A model generated the notes under the pieces. That model made no database searches. It saw nothing but the letters and a program-made list of their open reading frames with translations, and was not told where the DNA came from. From Catonella morbi ATCC 51271 (GTDB taxonomy: Bacteria > Bacillota > Clostridia > Lachnospirales > Lachnospiraceae): a stretch of 64,000 nt of DNA. The translations under genes were made by a program, and so were the position numbers. Of this stretch, positions 25,405 through 34,525 are shown piece after piece (the first letter of the stretch is position 1; every line of letters starts with the position of its first letter). The stretch is taken from contig NZ_KI535370.1 of NCBI RefSeq assembly GCF_000160035.2, positions 1 to 64,000 of the forward strand. The letters run 5' to 3'.

Positions 25405-26157
25405 TTAGCCAATTACATCCGACATATCATATTTTCCGGCTTTTTTGCCCTTAAGAAACTTAGCCGCACTCATGGCTCCCTTTGCAAATACCGCCCTTGA
25501 ATAAGCTGTATGCCTTATTTCTATGACTTCATCAGTGCCTGCAAAGATAACATCATGCTCACCCACTATGGTTCCTCCTCTGACAGAAGAAATACCTATT
25601 TCGTTTCTGTCTCTTTTCTTTCTTACCTCAGTTCTGTTAAGATTGTAAGAAATGTCATCAAGCTCGTCTTTCATCACATCGGCAAGCGCAAGTGCTGTAC
25701 CGCTCGGAGCATCTAATTTTTGATTATGATGTTTTTCTGCTATTTCTATGTCAAATCCATTTCCATAGAGAGTTTTAGTAACATTTTTAAGAAGCTTAAG
25801 AAGTACATTTATACCCAAAGACATGTTTGCAGAGATTAACACCGCAGACTCCTTAGCAAGTTTCTCTACCCTGTCAAGCTGAGCATCTGAAAGTCCGGTT
25901 GAGCAAAGTACAAGCGGAGTATGTGTTTTTTCGCAATAAGTAAGTAAACCATCCATAGCTGATGCAGTAGAAAAGTCTATAATCACATCAGCTCCGTCTT
26001 TAAGTTCATCAAAATTCTTATAAACAGGATATTCATTTTTTGCCTCACCCGAAGGCTCAATTCCTGCAACTACAGTCATTTCTTCGTCTGCCTCAATAAG
26101 GGTTGACAACATCTGTCCCATTCTGCCGTTACAACCATGTAATATAACTTTAACCAT
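25405..26157 (-). CDS. dapB: 4-hydroxy-tetrahydrodipicolinate reductase
   Basis: DapB carries out the second committed step of lysine/diaminopimelate synthesis. The 250-aa protein has the nucleotide-binding HGCNGRMGQML (about 7-17), the IDFSTASAM segment and the catalytic EKHHNQKLDAPSGTAL (about 145-160) with the histidine pair and the lysine. The start is ATG 26157, with AAGGAGA 5 nt upstream; the upstream lipoprotein gene stops one base before it. Longer starts would lie inside that gene. Confidence 0.96.
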   Translation of the reverse strand: MVKVILHGCNGRMGQMLSTLIEADEEMTVVAGIEPSGEAKNEYPVYKNFDELKDGADVIIDFSTASAMDGLLTYCEKTHTPLVLCSTGLSDAQLDRVEKLAKESAVLISANMSLGINVLLKLLKNVTKTLYGNGFDIEIAEKHHNQKLDAPSGTALALADVMKDELDDISYNLNRTEVRKKRDRNEIGISSVRGGTIVGEHDVIFAGTDEVIEIRHTAYSRAVFAKGAMSAAKFLKGKKAGKYDMSDVIG

Positions 26158-26158
26158 A

Positions 26159-26713
26159 TTATTCTCCTTGCTCTCTGTATTCAATAGAAACTACTTTATC
26201 TTTAGAAAAAATAAAACTAAGTTCCATTATACCTTTTTTATAAATATATTCACTTCCTTTTTCCTTCTGTTCTCCGTATATACTTTCAACTTCTTTCCTG
26301 CTCTTGCCTATGTATATTCCTTCCTCCGTCTGCGTACTATCATCGGTTAACAGAACTGACATAAGCTTGTATGGTCCTTTTTTGTTCTCTGCATGTACAA
26401 GAAGTCTAAAACCGCTGTATGTATAAACCTTATCCTCACCCTGCATGGCACAACTCGGAGCTTCAAAGGTATCAGACTCAGACTCAAGTTTATTTATATT
26501 GCCGGTGGGATCTTCTCCTATAACAAATTCCGTATCTTTTACAACAAATACATATCCTCTGTCTTTTACTTTTTCAACCAGAGAATTAATATTTGTTGCA
26601 AGTTTACCTTCATCGGGCTTACAACCGGTAACCAAGCTAAGCATTCCTATACACAATAAAACCATGAGCGTACTTTTAGTTCCTGTTAAACTTCGGCATA
26701 TTTTGTTTTTCAC
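26159..26713 (-). CDS. Lipoprotein of unknown function
   Basis: A 184-aa protein with a hydrophobic signal and lipobox LVTGC (Cys 31), then a polar domain with repeated glycine/isoleucine turns (GIYIGKSRKEVESIYG, about 132-147) as in small SmpA/OmlA-like or lipoprotein folds. The function is unknown. The start is a GTG at 26713 with GGGAGG 6 nt upstream, inside the end of birA (38-nt overlap); the later ATG at 26665 would cut into the signal peptide and has no ribosome-binding site. Confidence 0.75.
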   Translation of the reverse strand: MKNKICRSLTGTKSTLMVLLCIGMLSLVTGCKPDEGKLATNINSLVEKVKDRGYVFVVKDTEFVIGEDPTGNINKLESESDTFEAPSCAMQGEDKVYTYSGFRLLVHAENKKGPYKLMSVLLTDDSTQTEEGIYIGKSRKEVESIYGEQKEKGSEYIYKKGIMELSFIFSKDKVVSIEYREQGE

Positions 26714-27722
26714 TTCCTGCCTCCCTTACACTTACCTCGCCCGTAAACAGGGCTTCTTCTTTTCCATCTTCATATTCTACCAGTAATCTTGCCTCATCGT
26801 CAACTCCCTTAACCTTTGCCTTTTTTGAACTGTCTGAAGTGATGACAACAATATCTTTATTTAACAGAGTCTGATGCTTCTTATAACTTTCCATAAAGCT
26901 ATGTTCCGGCAGTTTTTCATAATACTTAAAATAGTTCTTTATTATAGCAGCCGTCAGCTTACTCATAATTCCCTTCGGAGGTTCTTCCCCGTCATAGACA
27001 AAACCTGCTATATCTTTAAGTTCTTCAGGAAAATTTTCGTCTGAAGGCTTGGTAATATTTACTCCTATACCTACTACAGCATAAGAAAGTCTGCCGTTTT
27101 CCACATCTGTAACTGCTTCAGTAAGGATTCCGCAGATTTTTTTACCCTCAAGATAAACGTCATTCACCCATTTTATGCCTGTGTCCTTACCCGTAACCTC
27201 TCTGACTGCTTCAACTACAGCTACCGCAGCTATTGTAGTCAGAAGCATTGCCTCTCTGAAATCCATATCCGGTTTAAGCAGCATACTGAGATATATGCCA
27301 TTCTTAGGGGAAAAGAAAGTTCTTCCAAGTCTGCCTCTGCCCGCTGTCTGCTTTTTGGCTATCAAAACCCTTCCTTCACCGGCTCCGTCTGCCGCCATAT
27401 CTTTAAGCAGGGCATTGGTAGATGTAACCTCATCCCTTACCTCTGCTACAAGTTTGATTTTACCCTTATAGCCGTATTCCTCATCAGCCAGTTCATCCAT
27501 AACACTCTTGGTTGAAAACACATCCCCGGCTTCAAGAAGTTCATACCCCCTGTTGCTTACCGAGCTTATCTCATATCCCTCTTCCTTAAGAGTCTTAATA
27601 TGCTTCCATACCGCCGTCCTGCTAATTCCCAAAACCTCTGCAATCCTCTCCCCTGATATAGCCTTCCCCTTATTCTTCTCAAGCAAGTCTAAAATCTTAT
27701 CCGCAGTTTTCATATCTCCCAT
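26676..27722 (-). CDS. birA: Bifunctional biotin ligase and biotin operon repressor BirA
   Basis: A 348-aa protein with an N-terminal winged helix (ISGERIAEVLGISRTAVWKHI, residues 22-42, shown in part as GISRTAVWKHI) and a biotin-protein ligase domain with the biotinyl-AMP loop KKQTAGRGRLGR (about 124-135) and KWVNDVYLEGKKICGILTE (about 186-204). It attaches biotin to carboxylases and can repress biotin genes. No biotin genes are nearby. ATG 27722 or 27713 may be the start; both have close purine-rich stretches. Confidence 0.93.
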   Translation of the reverse strand: MGDMKTADKILDLLEKNKGKAISGERIAEVLGISRTAVWKHIKTLKEEGYEISSVSNRGYELLEAGDVFSTKSVMDELADEEYGYKGKIKLVAEVRDEVTSTNALLKDMAADGAGEGRVLIAKKQTAGRGRLGRTFFSPKNGIYLSMLLKPDMDFREAMLLTTIAAVAVVEAVREVTGKDTGIKWVNDVYLEGKKICGILTEAVTDVENGRLSYAVVGIGVNITKPSDENFPEELKDIAGFVYDGEEPPKGIMSKLTAAIIKNYFKYYEKLPEHSFMESYKKHQTLLNKDIVVITSDSSKKAKVKGVDDEARLLVEYEDGKEEALFTGEVSVREAGSEKQNMPKFNRN

Positions 27723-27749
27723 CCATCCTTATTAAACTCATCAGTAAAC

Positions 27750-28132
27750 AAGCCTTTACTTCATCCACTCTAACATAAGATAAATTCACTTAACTATTAC
27801 ACAACAAACAGCCCCTTACAAAGGTAAGGGCTTCACTCAGTACATTAATCTCTTCCATCAATAAGCAAACCTTTACTTCGTCAACTCTAACATAAGCTAA
27901 ATTCACTTAACTATTACACAACTAACAGCCCCTTACAAAGGTGAGGGCTTCACTCAGTACATTAATCTCTTCCATCAATAAGCAAGCCTTTACTTCATTC
28001 ACTCTAACATAAGATAAATTCACTTAACTATTACACAACAAACAGCCCCGTTTGTAAGTGTGCTCGGAAGCGAATGCGCCCTCTCAGCTCTGAGCTTCCG
28101 AGTACCTTACAAAGGTAGGGGCGTCATTCAGT
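27750..28132. repeat. Three tandem 117-bp repeats with hairpins
   Basis: Three units at about 27750-27866, 27867-27983 and 27984-28132, repeated with a period of 117 bp. Each ends in a stem AGCCCCTTAC-AAAG-GTAAGGGCT-like hairpin that reads as a terminator on the minus strand. The third unit carries a 57-nt insertion (28050-28106) right in the stem, which itself forms nested inverted repeats: TTTGTAAG/CTTACAAA (28051-28058, 28106-28113) and CTCGGAAGC/GCTTCCGAG (28063-28071, 28094-28102). The 489-nt gap 27723-28211 has no gene. Confidence 0.85.
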
Positions 28133-28159
28133 ATACTGTCTATTTATATTATATACAGA

Positions 28160-28186
28160 AGAAAGGCTTGCGCAACCCGCAAACCT
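28160..28186 (-). terminator. Terminator after ileS
   Basis: AGGCTTGCG (28164-28172) pairs with CGCAAACCT (28178-28186; one G-U pair), and the minus strand then reads TTTCTTCTG. It lies 25 nt after the ileS stop, ahead of the tandem hairpin repeats. Confidence 0.7.
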
Positions 28187-28211
28187 TCCCCCTTAAACTA
28201 TATTTTACATT

Positions 28212-31200
28212 TTAATTCTTCTTTACACCAAGTTCCACGTTCTCACCGTTAATATTCCACTCTTTAGCGTAACCATCTATACTTCCGGTTACAATACCGG
28301 TAGCCATTACATCGGTGATTATACTATCTTTATTAGCCTGCATAAGAGTCTCAAGCTTCTCATTGCCTTTAGCGAAAACAGTAATCTTATCCATTACCTC
28401 AAAGCCTGCTTCCTTACGCATAGTCTGAATCTTGCTTATAAGCTCTCTTACAAAACCTTCCTCTATGAGTTCAGGCGTAAGCTCTCTGTCAAGCACCACA
28501 GTTATACCGTTCTCTGACTGAGTTTCAAAGCCCTCTACCTGAACTGCCTCATAAAGCAGGTCATCCATAGCAAGCTCTTCATCTACTCCGCCTACATTGA
28601 GTACAGTCTTTCCTGTTTCCTTAAGTTCTGCCATAACCTTAACGCCGTCTACATTGGCAAGCACTTCCTTAAGGGCATTAAGTCTGCTGCCGAATCTCTT
28701 GCCAAGAGTACGAAGCTGTGGCTTAAAGGTGTAGCCGCTGAACTTGCTTACATCATCAAGCATTGTTATATTCTTAACATTTAATTCTTCCTTAATTATA
28801 TCCATATACATTTCAGGAAGTGTATTCTTGCCTGTTGCAAAATTCACGTACATATTTCCTATTGGCTGACGGTTCTTGATATTTGCTTCATTTCTTCCGG
28901 CACGTCCGAGTACAACTATCTCAAGTACCTTTTCCATATTGTCTTCAAGCTCTTTGTCAATATGGCTTTCGTCAACCTTAGGGAAATCACAGAGATGTAT
29001 GCTCTCAGGAGCAGTCTTATCTATGCTTCTTACAAGGTTCTGATATATTTCCTCTGTCATAAACGGTATCATAGGAGCGGCAGCCTTACTTATCTCTACA
29101 AGGGCTGTATAAAGGGTAAGGTAAGCATTTATCTTATCCTGCTCCATTCCCTTTGCCCAGAAACGGTTACGGCAGCGTCTTACATACCAGTTACTCATTT
29201 CATCCACAAAGTTAAGAAGTGCCTTTGCAGTCTCAAGTATACGGTAGTTATCAAGATTGTCCTCTACCGCCTTAATTGTAGAGTTAAGCTTTGAAAGCAG
29301 CCATTTGTCAATAACAGCAAGCTTATCATACTCCAATTTATATTTAGTTGCATCAAATTCATCTATATTTGCATAAAGCACGAAGAAAGCATAGGTATTC
29401 CAAAGCGTGCTCATAAACTTGCTCTGTCCCTCGGTTACAAGCTTATCCGAGAAACGGTTCGGAAGCCAAGGCGCACTGTTTGCATAGAAATACCAACGAA
29501 TAGCATCAGCACCATGCTTTGCAAGAGCTTCAAAAGGATCTACCGCATTTCCTTTTGATTTACTCATCTTCTGTCCGTTTTCGTCAAGTACGTGGCCAAG
29601 CACGATTACATTCTTATAAGGTGCTTCATTAAAAAGCAGGGTTGACTCGGCAAGAAGTGAATAGAACCAGCCTCTGGTCTGGTCTACAGCCTCTGAAATG
29701 AAATCCGCCGGGAACTGCTGTTCAAAAAGCTCCTTATTTTCAAACGGATAGTGATGCTGTGCGTAAGGCATAGCTCCCGAATCGAACCAGCAGTCAATAA
29801 CCTCAGGTACTCTGTGCATTTCCTTGCCGCAGTCAGGACACTTTATTGTAACATTATCAATGAACGGACGGTGAAGTTCTATATCCTCAGGGCAGTTATC
29901 ACTCATTTCCTTAAGCTCTGCCTTGCTTCCTATAACATGTACCTTACCGCACTCACAAGTCCAGGCAGGGAGCGGAGTTCCCCAATATCTGTTTCTTGAA
30001 AGTCCCCAGTCCTGTACATTCTGAAGCCAGTCACCAAATCTGCCCTTACCTATATTTTCGGGTATCCAGTTAATCTTGGCATTATTTTTAAGCAAATCAT
30101 CTCTTACTGCAGTCATTTTGATAAACCAGGTCTCTTTTGCATAATAGATAAGAGGACTGTCACAACGCCAGCAATGAGGATATTCATGCTCAAACTTAGG
30201 GGCATCAAAAAGCAGTTTTCTATCCTCTAAGTCCTGAAGTACAAGAGGATCGGCATCCTTTATAAACTTCCCGGCAAAAGGGGTTTCCTCTGTAAGCTCA
30301 CCCTGTTCATTTACAAACTGTACGAAAGGAAGGTCATAAGCTCTTCCTATTCTTGCATCGTCTTCACCGAAAGCAGGTGCAATATGAACTATACCGGTAC
30401 CGTCTGACATAGTTACATAGTTATCTGCAACAACAAAATGTCCCTTTTTATTCTGTTTCTTGGCTGCTTCTCCCGCACAGGCAAAAAGCGGCTCATATTC
30501 ACGTTTTTCAAGGTCTGAACCCTTGTATCTTTCAAGTATTTCATAAGCCTTGGTATCTTCTGTGGCAAGAGAGCCAAGTACCTTGTCTAACAGAGCTTCT
30601 GCCATATAATATGTATATCCGTCCGCTGCCTTAACCTTTACATAGCTTTCATCAGGATTTACACAAAGACCTACGTTGGAAGGAAGTGTCCAAGGCGTAG
30701 TTGTCCAAGCAAGGAAATAAGCATCCTCACCCACTGCCTTAAATCTGACTACTGCTGAACGCTCTTTTACATTCTTATAGCCCTGTGCGACCTCGTGCGA
30801 AGAAAGAGAAGTACCGCAACGAGGACAATATGGCACTATTTTATGGCCTTTATATAAAAGTCCCTTTTTCCAGATTTCTTTTAATGCCCACCACTCCGAC
30901 TCAATAAAGTCATCATGGTAAGTAACATAAGGGTTGTCCATATCTGCCCAGAAACCTACCGTTCCTGAGAAATCTTCCCACATCCCCTTAAATTTCCATA
31001 CAGATTCCTTACATTTTTCAATGAAAGGCTCCATACCGTATTCTTCTATCTGCTCCTTGCCGTTAAGACCGAGGAGTTTCTCAACTTCTATTTCTACAGG
31101 AAGTCCATGTGTGTCCCAACCTGCTTTTCTAGGCACTTTGTAGCCCTTCATAGTCTTGTAGCGAGGAATCATGTCTTTGATAACTCTTGTTTCTACATGA

Positions 31201-31370
31201 CCGATGTGAGGCTTTCCGTTAGCAGTAGGAGGGCCATCATAGAACATATAGGTAGGTGCATCCTTCCTGCTCTCTATGGACTTTTCAAATATCTTGTTAT
31301 CATTCCAAAATTTAAGCGTAGCTTTTTCACGGTCTACGAACTTCATATCAGTTTTGACTTCTCTGTACAC
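28212..31370 (-). CDS. ileS: Isoleucyl-tRNA synthetase
   Basis: Charges tRNA-Ile. The protein of about 1050 aa has the class I HIGH motif as GPPTANGKPHIGHVETRV, the KMSKS loop as DENGQKMSKSKGNAVDPF, the editing-domain TTTPWTLPSNVGLCVNPDE and Cys pairs in the middle (CPDCGKEM). The long form with an anticodon-binding C-terminal domain (EEL…FEVMDKITVFAKG) matches the eukaryote-like, mupirocin-insensitive IleS type; that property is family knowledge and was not tested. Start: GTG 31370 (AAGGA 8 nt upstream) or ATG 31346; the earlier in-frame ATG at 31442 lies before any leader space. Confidence 0.95.
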   Translation of the reverse strand: MYREVKTDMKFVDREKATLKFWNDNKIFEKSIESRKDAPTYMFYDGPPTANGKPHIGHVETRVIKDMIPRYKTMKGYKVPRKAGWDTHGLPVEIEVEKLLGLNGKEQIEEYGMEPFIEKCKESVWKFKGMWEDFSGTVGFWADMDNPYVTYHDDFIESEWWALKEIWKKGLLYKGHKIVPYCPRCGTSLSSHEVAQGYKNVKERSAVVRFKAVGEDAYFLAWTTTPWTLPSNVGLCVNPDESYVKVKAADGYTYYMAEALLDKVLGSLATEDTKAYEILERYKGSDLEKREYEPLFACAGEAAKKQNKKGHFVVADNYVTMSDGTGIVHIAPAFGEDDARIGRAYDLPFVQFVNEQGELTEETPFAGKFIKDADPLVLQDLEDRKLLFDAPKFEHEYPHCWRCDSPLIYYAKETWFIKMTAVRDDLLKNNAKINWIPENIGKGRFGDWLQNVQDWGLSRNRYWGTPLPAWTCECGKVHVIGSKAELKEMSDNCPEDIELHRPFIDNVTIKCPDCGKEMHRVPEVIDCWFDSGAMPYAQHHYPFENKELFEQQFPADFISEAVDQTRGWFYSLLAESTLLFNEAPYKNVIVLGHVLDENGQKMSKSKGNAVDPFEALAKHGADAIRWYFYANSAPWLPNRFSDKLVTEGQSKFMSTLWNTYAFFVLYANIDEFDATKYKLEYDKLAVIDKWLLSKLNSTIKAVEDNLDNYRILETAKALLNFVDEMSNWYVRRCRNRFWAKGMEQDKINAYLTLYTALVEISKAAAPMIPFMTEEIYQNLVRSIDKTAPESIHLCDFPKVDESHIDKELEDNMEKVLEIVVLGRAGRNEANIKNRQPIGNMYVNFATGKNTLPEMYMDIIKEELNVKNITMLDDVSKFSGYTFKPQLRTLGKRFGSRLNALKEVLANVDGVKVMAELKETGKTVLNVGGVDEELAMDDLLYEAVQVEGFETQSENGITVVLDRELTPELIEEGFVRELISKIQTMRKEAGFEVMDKITVFAKGNEKLETLMQANKDSIITDVMATGIVTGSIDGYAKEWNINGENVELGVKKN

Positions 31371-31404
31371 TATAATCTTCCTTCTTTCAATTTGATGATA
31401 TTTA

Positions 31405-31442
31405 ATGATGCAGGTGTCAAATACTTTTGACACCCACATCAT
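31405..31442 (-). promoter_or_regulatory. Hairpin at the 5' end of the ileS transcript
   Basis: GGTGTCAAA (31413-31421) pairs perfectly with TTTGACACC (31426-31434); a further 6 bp (ATGATG/CATCAT, 31405-31410 and 31437-31442) extend it past a small internal loop. It begins at the predicted transcription start, so it is either a mRNA 5' stem or a repressor palindrome. Confidence 0.7.
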
Positions 31443-31448
31443 CTAATT

Positions 31449-31477
31449 ATGGTAAAATAAATTTACGGTATTGTCAA
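31449..31477 (-). promoter_or_regulatory. ileS promoter
   Basis: -35 TTGACA (31477-31472), a 17-nt spacer and -10 TACCAT (31454-31449). The start near 31442 leaves a leader of only about 70-95 nt, too short for a T-box. Confidence 0.8.
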
Positions 31478-31572
31478 GTTTCATGTTTACTACATTCTTC
31501 ACCATCCGGCAAAATATCGCACAACAAGCAATCAATCACTATTTTCTTAAAACTAATTACTTCCTCCGTCAT
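31474..31572 (-). CDS. 32-codon ORF coupled to the cupin gene
   Basis: ATG 31572 overlaps the cupin stop (ATGA) and has GAGAGG 5 nt upstream. The product begins MTEEVISFKKIVIDCLLCDI and ends PDGEECSKHET; it is acidic, with a CxxC pair and a third cysteine. Its last codons run into the ileS -35 box. It may be a true small protein at the end of the nucleoside operon, or chance. Confidence 0.35.
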   Translation of the reverse strand: MTEEVISFKKIVIDCLLCDILPDGEECSKHET

Positions 31573-32072
31573 ATAAACCTCTCATATCCATTGTCATTCA
31601 GCTTTGTGATTATGTCACTCATACCGGGGTATCTGCTTATCAGCTCCTCCTTAATTCCCGCCTCAAAGATATCTTCCTTAAAGGCGGGAATCACGGTACA
31701 TTTATAAAAGCCGTACTCCCCTCCGTCTGCCAGGCAGCCCCCCTGCCATACTCCTGCCGGAACCACAAACTGCCTCCTTTCTCCCTTTTCCATATCGGAG
31801 CCGAGCACTACTTTATTTGTCTTTCCGTCTTCATATAATAAATATAAGTTAATGGAATCTCCCTCTAAAAATGTCCATATCTCCTCATATTTAAGTCTGT
31901 GAAAGCAGGAATGGCTGAACGGTTCATTGCAGTACAAGCCGAACATCGTTGAAAAAAGGGGATTATCGTTCTCATTTCTAAACAGAGAGCGGTCACTTTC
32001 AGAAATATAGGTGTTCTCAACAGGAAGCAGGAACATATTATATTTTTCTATTAAATAATCCTTTCTGCCCAT
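31569..32072 (-). CDS. Cupin-fold protein, DUF985 family
   Basis: A 167-aa protein with the DUF985 features: an N-terminal YLIEKYNMFLLPVENTYI, FSTMFGLYCNEPFSHSCFHRL (residues 40-60, shown in part as FSHSCFHRLKYEEIW), the metal-site region HRLKYEEIWTFLEGD and VVPAGVWQGG. DUF985 cupins are of unknown substrate, possibly sugar- or nucleotide-binding. It lies 2 nt after the oxidoreductase gene at the end of the nucleoside operon, so a role in handling the sugar part is possible but unproven. Confidence 0.85.
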   Translation of the reverse strand: MGRKDYLIEKYNMFLLPVENTYISESDRSLFRNENDNPLFSTMFGLYCNEPFSHSCFHRLKYEEIWTFLEGDSINLYLLYEDGKTNKVVLGSDMEKGERRQFVVPAGVWQGGCLADGGEYGFYKCTVIPAFKEDIFEAGIKEELISRYPGMSDIITKLNDNGYERFI

Positions 32073-32074
32073 AC

Positions 32075-33148
32075 TTATACTCCCATAAAAGTTCCGTCAT
32101 TTTCTGCACTCTTTAATATTGCCCTGCAAACACTAACATTCTTACAGGCATCTGAAACAACGGCAAAATTATTTTCCATATCTGAGGCAAACCCGCCGGA
32201 ATTAACAAACTTATAGAATTCACTGAACATATTTATATAGCTGTCTGAAAAGCCTGTCTGCATTCCCAAAGTTACAGAAGAATCATCTCCGCCTTTAACC
32301 GCTATATTCAGTCTGTCAGGCAGGTCATTGCTCCAGTCCGCTCTGCCGTCTTTACAGATTATATTTAATCTAAGCTCATTTACCTTACCTGCACTTATCT
32401 CAGACAGGCACATAGAAGCCAGAGCACCGCCTTCAAGCTCGAACATTACTATGGCAGTATCTTCATTCTTTAATACAAACTCCTTATCCGTCCTATCCTC
32501 TGTAAGCTGCCCTTCCCCATTAAGATAAAGCTTTTCTGTCCTGTTCTTAAATTTAGCGCTAACCCTTACTATATTTTCTCCTGTCACAAACTGTATAAGA
32601 TCAATGAGATGAGAGCCTATTTCAGATACCGCCCTCAAATCATTGCCACCATCTGCATCAAACCTCCAGGAGTTCATAACGGGAGGTATGTGGAAACTTT
32701 GTTCATAGCTGCCGTAAAGCATTATAGGAGCTCCAAGCTCATTCTCTGCTATTTTTCTTCTCATTTCCTGAACGGCAGGATAAAATCTGTTGTTAAAACA
32801 GAGACATACCGGAACCTCCTTTTCCCTTATCATGCCATCTAATTTTTCAGCTTCATCTGCTTTCAGTGTCAAAGGCTTTTCACAGATTATAGGAACATTT
32901 TTATCTGCAAAAAAACAAATCATTTCATAATGCAAGGATGGTTCCGTGCAGATATGCACACAGTCTATACTGTTTATATCTATGGTTTTATAGTCAGTTT
33001 TCCATTCTTTTGCATTAAAAAAAGCGGCAAACTCCGCTGCCTGTGAGGGAATATTACTGATCACAGTATGTATATAATTCCCACTTGCAAGTATGGATTT
33101 CGCATGCACACCTGCAATAAAGCCTGCTCCAATAATAGCGATATTCAT
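32075..33148 (-). CDS. Gfo/Idh/MocA family oxidoreductase
   Basis: A 357-aa NAD(P)-dependent dehydrogenase. The N-terminal Rossmann motif is AIIGAGFIAGVHAKSI (about 3-18), followed by CEKPLTLKADEAEKL (about 91-105), the family's conserved EKP segment, and a C-terminal alpha/beta domain with a histidine in EIGSHLIDLIQFVTG. Members oxidise sugars, inositols or similar; the substrate is unknown. GGGAG precedes the paired ATGs at 33151/33148. It stands between the amidohydrolase and the cupin genes in the purine-nucleoside operon. Confidence 0.85.
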   Translation of the reverse strand: MNIAIIGAGFIAGVHAKSILASGNYIHTVISNIPSQAAEFAAFFNAKEWKTDYKTIDINSIDCVHICTEPSLHYEMICFFADKNVPIICEKPLTLKADEAEKLDGMIREKEVPVCLCFNNRFYPAVQEMRRKIAENELGAPIMLYGSYEQSFHIPPVMNSWRFDADGGNDLRAVSEIGSHLIDLIQFVTGENIVRVSAKFKNRTEKLYLNGEGQLTEDRTDKEFVLKNEDTAIVMFELEGGALASMCLSEISAGKVNELRLNIICKDGRADWSNDLPDRLNIAVKGGDDSSVTLGMQTGFSDSYINMFSEFYKFVNSGGFASDMENNFAVVSDACKNVSVCRAILKSAENDGTFMGV

Positions 33149-33245
33149 CATTTTCTCCCTACTGATCCATTTATTTTCTATTCTAATTTTCACCATTAAC
33201 AGTAAATAAAAGGTTAATCCCGTCCTTGTTATAGACAAACAGTTA

Positions 33246-34523
33246 TCAGCCTTTCATCATAGCTACCCTGGCATTTACCTCTTTATATATCCTCTCAGGC
33301 TCTTCTCCTATATCAAACCTGCCATTCTCATAAAGAATCTTTCCATTTATCATAGTCATAATAACATTCTGCTTACTTCCGCTATAAACAATGTTCCTTA
33401 CTATATTGTTGATAGGCTGCATATTGGGTTTATTAAGGTCCAGCATTATTAAATCCGCAAGTTTTCCTGCCCTGAGGCAGTCACAATCTTTAAGTCCCAT
33501 ACAAATTGCCCCATTCACACAGGCCATCTTTAATACTTCTTCCGCAGGAACCGCAGACGCTTTTCTTTCCCTCAGCTTGGCAAGTCCGGTCACAAGAAAC
33601 ATTTCCCTGAACATATCAAGGCAGTTATTGCTTGCAGGGCCATCCGTACCCAGAGCAACTCTTACACCTGCCTTAAGAAACTCACTTATACCGGGAGTTC
33701 CACTTGCAAGCTTCATGTTTGAACCCGGATTTGTCACCATTGTCAGCCCTCGCCTCTTAAATATATCTATATCCTCATCCGACATATGTACACAATGATA
33801 ACCGCCACCGCCATATTCAAACAGACCAAGGCTTTCCATCAGTGCAGTAGGTGTCTTACCGTATCTTTCAATGCAGCCCCTCACCTCGCCTGCCGTCTCC
33901 GAATTATGTGTAAATACCGGAGCCTTAAATTCATCTGCAAGCTTTGCAATTCCTTCAAGGTTCCCTACGGAATTGGTGTATTCTGCATGAAAGCCGAGCT
34001 TGTAGCTTATAAGCGGATGATAATCATTGAACTTAATATAATCCTCTCTCTGCTCGGAGACAGAGGACATAAAGTTGCTCATTCCTGAAGTCATTACCGT
34101 CCTGAAACCTGTCTCAACAGATGCTCTTGCCATATCTTCCTGATAGAAGTACATATCAAAGTCGGCTGTAATACCTGAGGTAAGATATTCCATAAAAGCA
34201 AGTTTGCTGAACCAGTAAACAGCAGCCCCGGTAAGCTTTGCTTCCATAGGAAAGACCTGGTTGTTAAGCCAGTCCATCAAAGGCAGGTCATCTGCATATG
34301 AGCGCAGAAAAGTCATTCCTGAATGTGTGTGGGCATTCTTAAATCCCGGCAAAATAAGGTTGCCCTTTGCATCTATTTCCCTGTCAAACCCTCCCTCAGA
34401 AATGTCAGCCAGTCCTTCTCCTACATAAATGATTCTCTCGTTTTCAGTGTGGAGCTCTCCTTCGGTAACCTTGAAGTCTCCATCCATAGCCAGAACCCTT
34501 GCATTATATATTCTAATTTTCAT
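33246..34523 (-). CDS. Amidohydrolase of the MtaD/SsnA type (nucleoside or base deaminase)
   Basis: A 425-aa metal-dependent hydrolase. It has the metal-binding NAHTHSGMTFLRSYADDLPL (about 60-79), a conserved glutamate/histidine pair (GFHAEYTNS, HNSETAGEV) and the active-site ALGTDGPASNNCLDMF (about 290-305). The family includes SAH/MTA/adenosine deaminases, guanine deaminase and related enzymes. Its place 3 nt after the nucleoside permease gene makes a purine nucleoside or base the likely substrate; which one cannot be told. Confidence 0.9.
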   Translation of the reverse strand: MKIRIYNARVLAMDGDFKVTEGELHTENERIIYVGEGLADISEGGFDREIDAKGNLILPGFKNAHTHSGMTFLRSYADDLPLMDWLNNQVFPMEAKLTGAAVYWFSKLAFMEYLTSGITADFDMYFYQEDMARASVETGFRTVMTSGMSNFMSSVSEQREDYIKFNDYHPLISYKLGFHAEYTNSVGNLEGIAKLADEFKAPVFTHNSETAGEVRGCIERYGKTPTALMESLGLFEYGGGGYHCVHMSDEDIDIFKRRGLTMVTNPGSNMKLASGTPGISEFLKAGVRVALGTDGPASNNCLDMFREMFLVTGLAKLRERKASAVPAEEVLKMACVNGAICMGLKDCDCLRAGKLADLIMLDLNKPNMQPINNIVRNIVYSGSKQNVIMTMINGKILYENGRFDIGEEPERIYKEVNARVAMMKG

Positions 34524-34525
34524 AC

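Noticed and set aside
27750-28132. CRISPR array
   Set aside because: The 117-bp units are repeated end to end without unique spacers, there are only three, and no cas genes are near.
31371-31470. T-box leader before ileS
   Set aside because: No T-box sequence or antiterminator, and the promoter leaves under 100 nt of leader.
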